From: CAZGBT01 sp964524025
GTDB lineage: Archaea; Aenigmatarchaeota; Aenigmatarchaeia; CG10238-14; EX4484-224
DNA length: 18,222 nucleotides
NCBI GenBank assembly: GCA_964524025.1
Contig: CAZGBT010000015.1
Span: 1 to 18,222 of the forward strand
Reading direction: 5' to 3'
The notes below the pieces were generated by a model. The model was not told the origin of the DNA. It did not search any database and was given only the letters and a program-made list of their open reading frames with translations. The position numbers and the translations under genes were made by a program. This document shows, one piece after another, positions 15,160 to 18,222 of the stretch; positions within the stretch are counted from its first letter, which is position 1; each line of letters opens with the position of its first letter.

Positions 15160-16912
15160 AAGTTCCACCCAAGACTTGAATTATTTGAGAGATATATCTT
15201 TCTGACTTTCTCCCAACATCTTGCCGTTCTGTTTCGATCTTTTTCAGTTCTCTGAACTCCTTAGCAAGGTCTATCTTTTCCCCTTCTTCAATCGGCACAA
15301 CGTAGAGCGTAACGTTTAGATTGTAATCGTTCTTTGCAATCTCCTCGATGCTAACAACTTTTGCAAAACCTTCAATATTCTTGAACTCTCTGTAAGCATT
15401 CACAATTTTCTCGATATTCTTTTCTCCAAGTCTGTTTAACCTCCTAACCTCTGGATGTTTCTCGTATTCATTGCTTGCATTTATGAACAAAATCTTCCCC
15501 TTTCTCTCCTCAGGCTTCTCCTTGTTGAAAATTATAACAATTCCAGGAGCTCCAGTGTTGTAGAAGAGCTTTTCTGGCAGTAAAACAATCGCTTCAATGA
15601 GATCCTTTTTAACTATAGCTTTTCTAATCCTCTTTTCGCTCCCTCCTCTAAACAAAGCTCCGTTATCGAGTATTATCCCAACCTTTTTCCTTGCAAAGTG
15701 AAGCATGAGCTGAATCCATCCCCAGTCCATCGAGTTCCTTGGTGGGAGCGTGCTCGTGAACTGCGTATAGATTCTCTTAACCTTGGGATTCTCTATAATC
15801 CCGTTTACGTTGTAATCCTGATTCCAAGGCGGATTTGCCACAACGTAATCGCACTGTGGAAATCTCGGATTTGCCAAACTGTCGCCAATAAAAATTTCAT
15901 AGTTCTTTATGTCATGTAGAATCAGGTTCATCTTTGCTATAACACCCATTATTTCATTTCTCTCCTGTCCATAAAGCATGAGAACTTCTTCACCTTCTTT
16001 GCCATATTTCTCTCTTACATAATCCCGTGAAACTATAAGCATGCTTCCGGAACCGAGAGCCGGATCGAGAACAGTCACTATTCCCTTTTCTTCATCTATT
16101 TCTATGTCAAGAAGGTTAACAATAAGCCTCACTATCTCTATCGGAGTGTAGTTTTCTCCTTCTTTCGCTTTCTGTGGAGCAAAATAATTGAGTATCCACA
16201 TGTAAGCATCGCCTATAACATCATACGGAATCTTAGAGAAGTCAAGGCTGTTGAAAATCTGTATGATACTTTCAATTGTATGTAGATTGTCCTCACTTAC
16301 GAATCCTTTGAATCCAAGAATTTCAACAAGTTTTTCGAGGTCTGCAAGCTTTTCATTTAATCTTGAAATACGCGTTAAGGCATTTGCAAGTTCCGCAATG
16401 GTTTCTCTGCTTTTTGCAACTTCATGCCAAGTCAAGAGCTTCTGCTCATTTTCATCATAAAGAGTATAGTATTTCCTGTTCGCGAGCAAGTAAGCTTGCG
16501 TTTTTGTGCGTCCTTCTGCAATAAATTTCTCTACAAGCGCATTCCATTTATCGCTTAAAGCTTTATAGAAGAGGAACAACAGCAGAACTTTGTAATCAAC
16601 TCCTCCTCTTATTAGATCAGCCCCTGCTTTTAGACTTCTAAAAAGTTTATCTCTCGTAGTACTTACAGCTTTCTCTGCGAATGAAAGCCTGTAAATGCTT
16701 CTTCTAAAATCTTTAGGATCTTTTTCTACCTTAAGTAAACCCTTTTTTCTTAGAATAGAAAGCAATTCCTTCACGCTCCCTGTTTCTATTCCTGCTTTTC
16801 TCAAAACCTTCTCCGCATCTTCCAATCTGAAGGGTTTATTTTCGAACTCTCTAGCAAGAACTATATATCTTTGTTTTACCCAATTTTCAACATCGGAGAG
16901 CTGTTCCCACAC
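15152..16912 (-). CDS. hsdM: Type I methyltransferase subunit (HsdM) with N-terminal winged-helix-like extension
   Basis: About 586 residues, the catalytic N6-adenine methylase of the system. Residues 1-80 form an extra helix-turn-helix/winged-helix-like domain (DAEKVLRKAG...VKELLSILRKKGLLKVEKD, then IYRLSF) that is absent from its paralogue. The HsdM helical domain follows (about 85-250). The methylase fold has SAM motif I DPALGSGS (283-290) and the intact catalytic NPPW (360-363). The canonical LFYNTGAPG segment is also present. GTG 16912 is preferred as start because GGTGG lies 5 nt upstream; TTG 16924 and GTG 16921 are also in frame. It is the first gene of a six-gene operon. An overlapping palindrome in its promoter could permit autoregulation by the winged helix, which is inference. 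Confidence 0.93.
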   Translation of the reverse strand: MWEQLSDVENWVKQRYIVLAREFENKPFRLEDAEKVLRKAGIETGSVKELLSILRKKGLLKVEKDPKDFRRSIYRLSFAEKAVSTTRDKLFRSLKAGADLIRGGVDYKVLLLFLFYKALSDKWNALVEKFIAEGRTKTQAYLLANRKYYTLYDENEQKLLTWHEVAKSRETIAELANALTRISRLNEKLADLEKLVEILGFKGFVSEDNLHTIESIIQIFNSLDFSKIPYDVIGDAYMWILNYFAPQKAKEGENYTPIEIVRLIVNLLDIEIDEEKGIVTVLDPALGSGSMLIVSRDYVREKYGKEGEEVLMLYGQERNEIMGVIAKMNLILHDIKNYEIFIGDSLANPRFPQCDYVVANPPWNQDYNVNGIIENPKVKRIYTQFTSTLPPRNSMDWGWIQLMLHFARKKVGIILDNGALFRGGSEKRIRKAIVKKDLIEAIVLLPEKLFYNTGAPGIVIIFNKEKPEERKGKILFINASNEYEKHPEVRRLNRLGEKNIEKIVNAYREFKNIEGFAKVVSIEEIAKNDYNLNVTLYVVPIEEGEKIDLAKEFRELKKIETERQDVGRKSERYISQIIQVLGGTYE

Positions 16913-16947
16913 TAGTACCACCAAAAATTATAATGCTCAATTTGGTA

Positions 16948-16976
16948 CATAAAACTTTATGTTTCTACTAAGTAGA
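16948..16976. promoter_or_regulatory. Two adjacent palindromes in the divergent promoter
   Basis: CATAAAACTTTATG (16948-16961) has six-base arms around two bases, and TCTACTAAGTAGA (16964-16976) has six-base arms around one base. They are two bases apart. The first overlaps the reverse-strand TATA-like AGTTTTATG, about 25 bp before the predicted start of hsdM transcription near 16926. They are candidate operators controlling the restriction operon and perhaps the EVE gene. Confidence 0.45.
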
Positions 16977-17004
16977 TATAAATGCTTTTGTAGATCAAAA
17001 TACC

Positions 17005-17013
17005 AAAATATAG
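17005..17013 (+). promoter_or_regulatory. TATA-like box for the EVE operon
   Basis: AAAATATAG lies about 33 bp before the ATG at 17042, giving a leader of a few bases. The 129 bases between hsdM and this gene hold both divergent promoters and the two palindromes. Confidence 0.35.
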
Positions 17014-17041
17014 TTAAGATATCTAAATCAAGAACAAGATA

Positions 17042-17485
17042 ATGATGACTTATTGGCTTTGTATAACAACCGAAGATAATTGGAAGGTTATCAAAGCCAA
17101 AAATATTTGGGGAGTTCCCGAAAGACATAAAAATACAATTGCAAAGGTCAGGAAAGGAGACAAATTGCTAATTTACGTAAAGCAGGAAAGAGAAAAAGAT
17201 GTTATTAAGGAACCAAGAATTGTCGCTATCTATGAAGTCGTTTCGGATGTTTTTAAAGATTCAACGAGAATTTTCAAAACACCTAAGGGTATGGGTAATG
17301 AAACATTTCCTTTACGGGTTAAAATTAAGCCCATTAAAATTTTCAAGAAACCTGTTGAATTTAAACCACTGATTCCAAAATTGAAGTTTATTATTAATAA
17401 GAGGAAGTGGTCGGGCCATTTAATGGGTAAAGCTATGAGAGAAATACCTGAAGAGGATTATGAGTTGATAGTTGAGAATGCTTGA
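17042..17485 (+). CDS. EVE-domain protein (PUA-like, predicted modified-base reader)
   Basis: A 147-residue single-domain protein matching the EVE (UPF0310/PUA-like) family: YWLCITTEDNWKVIKAKNIW, then RHKNTIAKVRKGDKLLIYV, the beta-strand segment ETFPLRVKIKPI, and the C-terminal KWSGHLMGKAMREIPEEDYELI. The family covers nearly its whole length. EVE domains are thought to bind modified bases in DNA and are common in defence loci, often fused to restriction nucleases. Here it stands alone beside a type I system. ATG 17042 and ATG 17045 are both possible. The end overlaps the next gene by 8 bases, so it heads a small forward operon. Confidence 0.88.
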   Translation: MMTYWLCITTEDNWKVIKAKNIWGVPERHKNTIAKVRKGDKLLIYVKQEREKDVIKEPRIVAIYEVVSDVFKDSTRIFKTPKGMGNETFPLRVKIKPIKIFKKPVEFKPLIPKLKFIINKRKWSGHLMGKAMREIPEEDYELIVENA

Positions 17486-18137
17486 TAAAATGACTTTACT
17501 GCTAAGAGTATTAAGGTTGCCTTTTGTAAAATATTTTCCTGCACATGAAGTTATATCAAACTTGCCTGATGGTAAAGAGGAAAGTATTTGGGATACGCTA
17601 GGAATATATGACCCAATAGCAAGGATCATTGTTATTGATGAAGAAAAGATCAAAAGAGAGGCTGAAAAACTTGGGGTTGATTTTTACATTTTAAGAGAGC
17701 TTGTAAGGTTGCACGAGCATGTTCACGCTTTTCTACATCTAGCAGTTTTAGAGCCTCTACCTGAAGTAGAAAAAGGTAATTTCAAGGAAGGCTGTTTCCC
17801 AAGCAATGAAAGGTATTTGAAGTTGCCCAAAGAAATAAATGAGTCTGTAACCGAATTAATTGTTAAATTTATTGCTCGCGAAGATCCCTACAAGAAAATT
17901 ATAAAGAAAGTTAAAACTCCCTACGCAAATTATATAGCTCAGCTTGAGAATACGCTAAGTATAATAGAGCCTAACTGTGTAGGTTTGCCATGCATCTACC
18001 CCTTAGTAGTTTTTCTGAGACATAAGAAATGGAAAAATTGGAAAGAATTCATAAGAGAAATATTAAATGAGAGAAAGTTTTTAAAGGAGGCAATTGCTAG
18101 ATATTGTCATCTTTTGGCGTTTCTAAAAAACCTTTAA
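17478..18137 (+). CDS. Predicted zinc metallopeptidase (HEHVH motif)
   Basis: A 219-residue protein with the zincin motif HEHVH (about residues 79-83: H79, E80, H83) in LVRLHEHVHAFLHLAV. A downstream helix follows, NESVTELIVKFI (about 121-132), whose Glu is a candidate third zinc ligand as in gluzincins. The rest is helical and basic, with no signal peptide or clear membrane segment. I cannot name the family. The start ATG 17478 overlaps the EVE stop; a TTG at 17472 and an ATG at 17490 are alternatives. It lies 3 bp before a small membrane-protein gene. Its location suggests a role with EVE, for example as a protease effector triggered by modified or foreign DNA, but this is inference. Confidence 0.75.
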   Translation: MLDKMTLLLRVLRLPFVKYFPAHEVISNLPDGKEESIWDTLGIYDPIARIIVIDEEKIKREAEKLGVDFYILRELVRLHEHVHAFLHLAVLEPLPEVEKGNFKEGCFPSNERYLKLPKEINESVTELIVKFIAREDPYKKIIKKVKTPYANYIAQLENTLSIIEPNCVGLPCIYPLVVFLRHKKWKNWKEFIREILNERKFLKEAIARYCHLLAFLKNL

Positions 18138-18140
18138 CAA

Positions 18141-18222
18141 TGCTAAACTTCACCATTATCAAAAATCTCCAAATACTTCTAATATTTCTAGCAGTAGCTT
18201 GCTTAATTTTTTATTTTAAAGA
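18141..18222 (+). CDS. Start of a membrane protein gene (partial, runs off the window)
   Basis: An ATG at 18141, three bases after the previous stop, opens a frame with no stop to the window end (27 codons). After a short polar N-terminus (MLNFTIIKN) it enters a strongly hydrophobic run (LQILLIFLAVACLIFYF), a likely transmembrane helix or signal anchor. Tight spacing suggests it is the third gene of the EVE operon. The family cannot be told from this fragment. Confidence 0.5.

Noticed and set aside
16937..17128. Reverse open frame across the divergent promoter
   Set aside because: Overlaps the EVE start and both promoters; no supporting signals.
1..18222. CRISPR array, tRNA or insertion sequence
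   Set aside because: No regularly spaced direct repeats, no cloverleaf-like conserved tRNA segments and no transposase-like protein were found on either strand.

Overview
The window looks archaeal. Several genes are preceded by an A/T-rich TATA-like box about 25-30 bp upstream of the ATG with almost no leader (264, 919, 4759, 7477), the pattern of leaderless archaeal transcription. Internal operon genes instead carry GGAGG or GGTG Shine-Dalgarno sequences. It also encodes a homologue of the archaeal/eukaryal MCM helicase, a primase-like protein with archaeo-eukaryotic primase (AEP) motifs, and a membrane protein rich in N-glycosylation sequons. Base composition is A+T-rich and proteins are rich in Lys, Glu and Ile, which fits a thermophile. 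I cannot assign a genus. No tRNA, rRNA, insertion sequence or CRISPR array was seen, and no gap between genes exceeds 300 bases.

Left part (1-5.8 kb): the 3' end of an unknown gene, a small orphan gene, and a convergent gene for a Gly-Tyr-repeat zinc-binding protein. A compact forward operon follows: a small winged-helix-like protein, a divergent MCM-family AAA+ ATPase, and an AEP-like primase, with overlapping genes. A small helical protein with its own promoter and a His/Asp-rich predicted metalloprotein come next. This resembles the replication module of a plasmid, virus or integrated element. The MCM-like ATPase has Gly where the Walker B Glu should be. Its gene also holds, in the linker before the C-terminal zinc ribbon, a 31-bp imperfect inverted repeat with three GTGAA-type units per arm, which may be an initiator-embedded origin or operator.

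Middle part (5.8-8.1 kb): on the reverse strand, a two-gene unit encodes a cytosolic protein of unknown family and a multi-pass membrane protein with a large, sequon-rich outer domain. A small unknown basic protein has its own gene.

Right part (8.2-18.2 kb): a reverse-strand six-gene type I restriction-modification operon runs hsdM, HEPN-like gene, hsdS, second hsdM, hsdR, YgjP-like metallopeptidase. Every junction overlaps or is a few bases apart, so the genes are probably co-transcribed. The first HsdM has an N-terminal winged-helix-like extension and an intact NPPW catalytic motif. The second HsdM lacks the extension and has DPRW instead, so it may be a non-catalytic subunit. HsdS carries two target-recognition halves with repeated conserved segments. 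Divergent from this operon is a forward set: an EVE-domain protein (predicted modified-base reader), a HEHVH metallopeptidase and the start of a small membrane protein. The promoter region between them holds two adjacent palindromes.

The right half is therefore a defence module with unusual parts: a paired active and apparently inactive methyltransferase, a HEPN protein, two metallopeptidases and an EVE protein. The left half is a replication module with its own atypical catalytic motifs.
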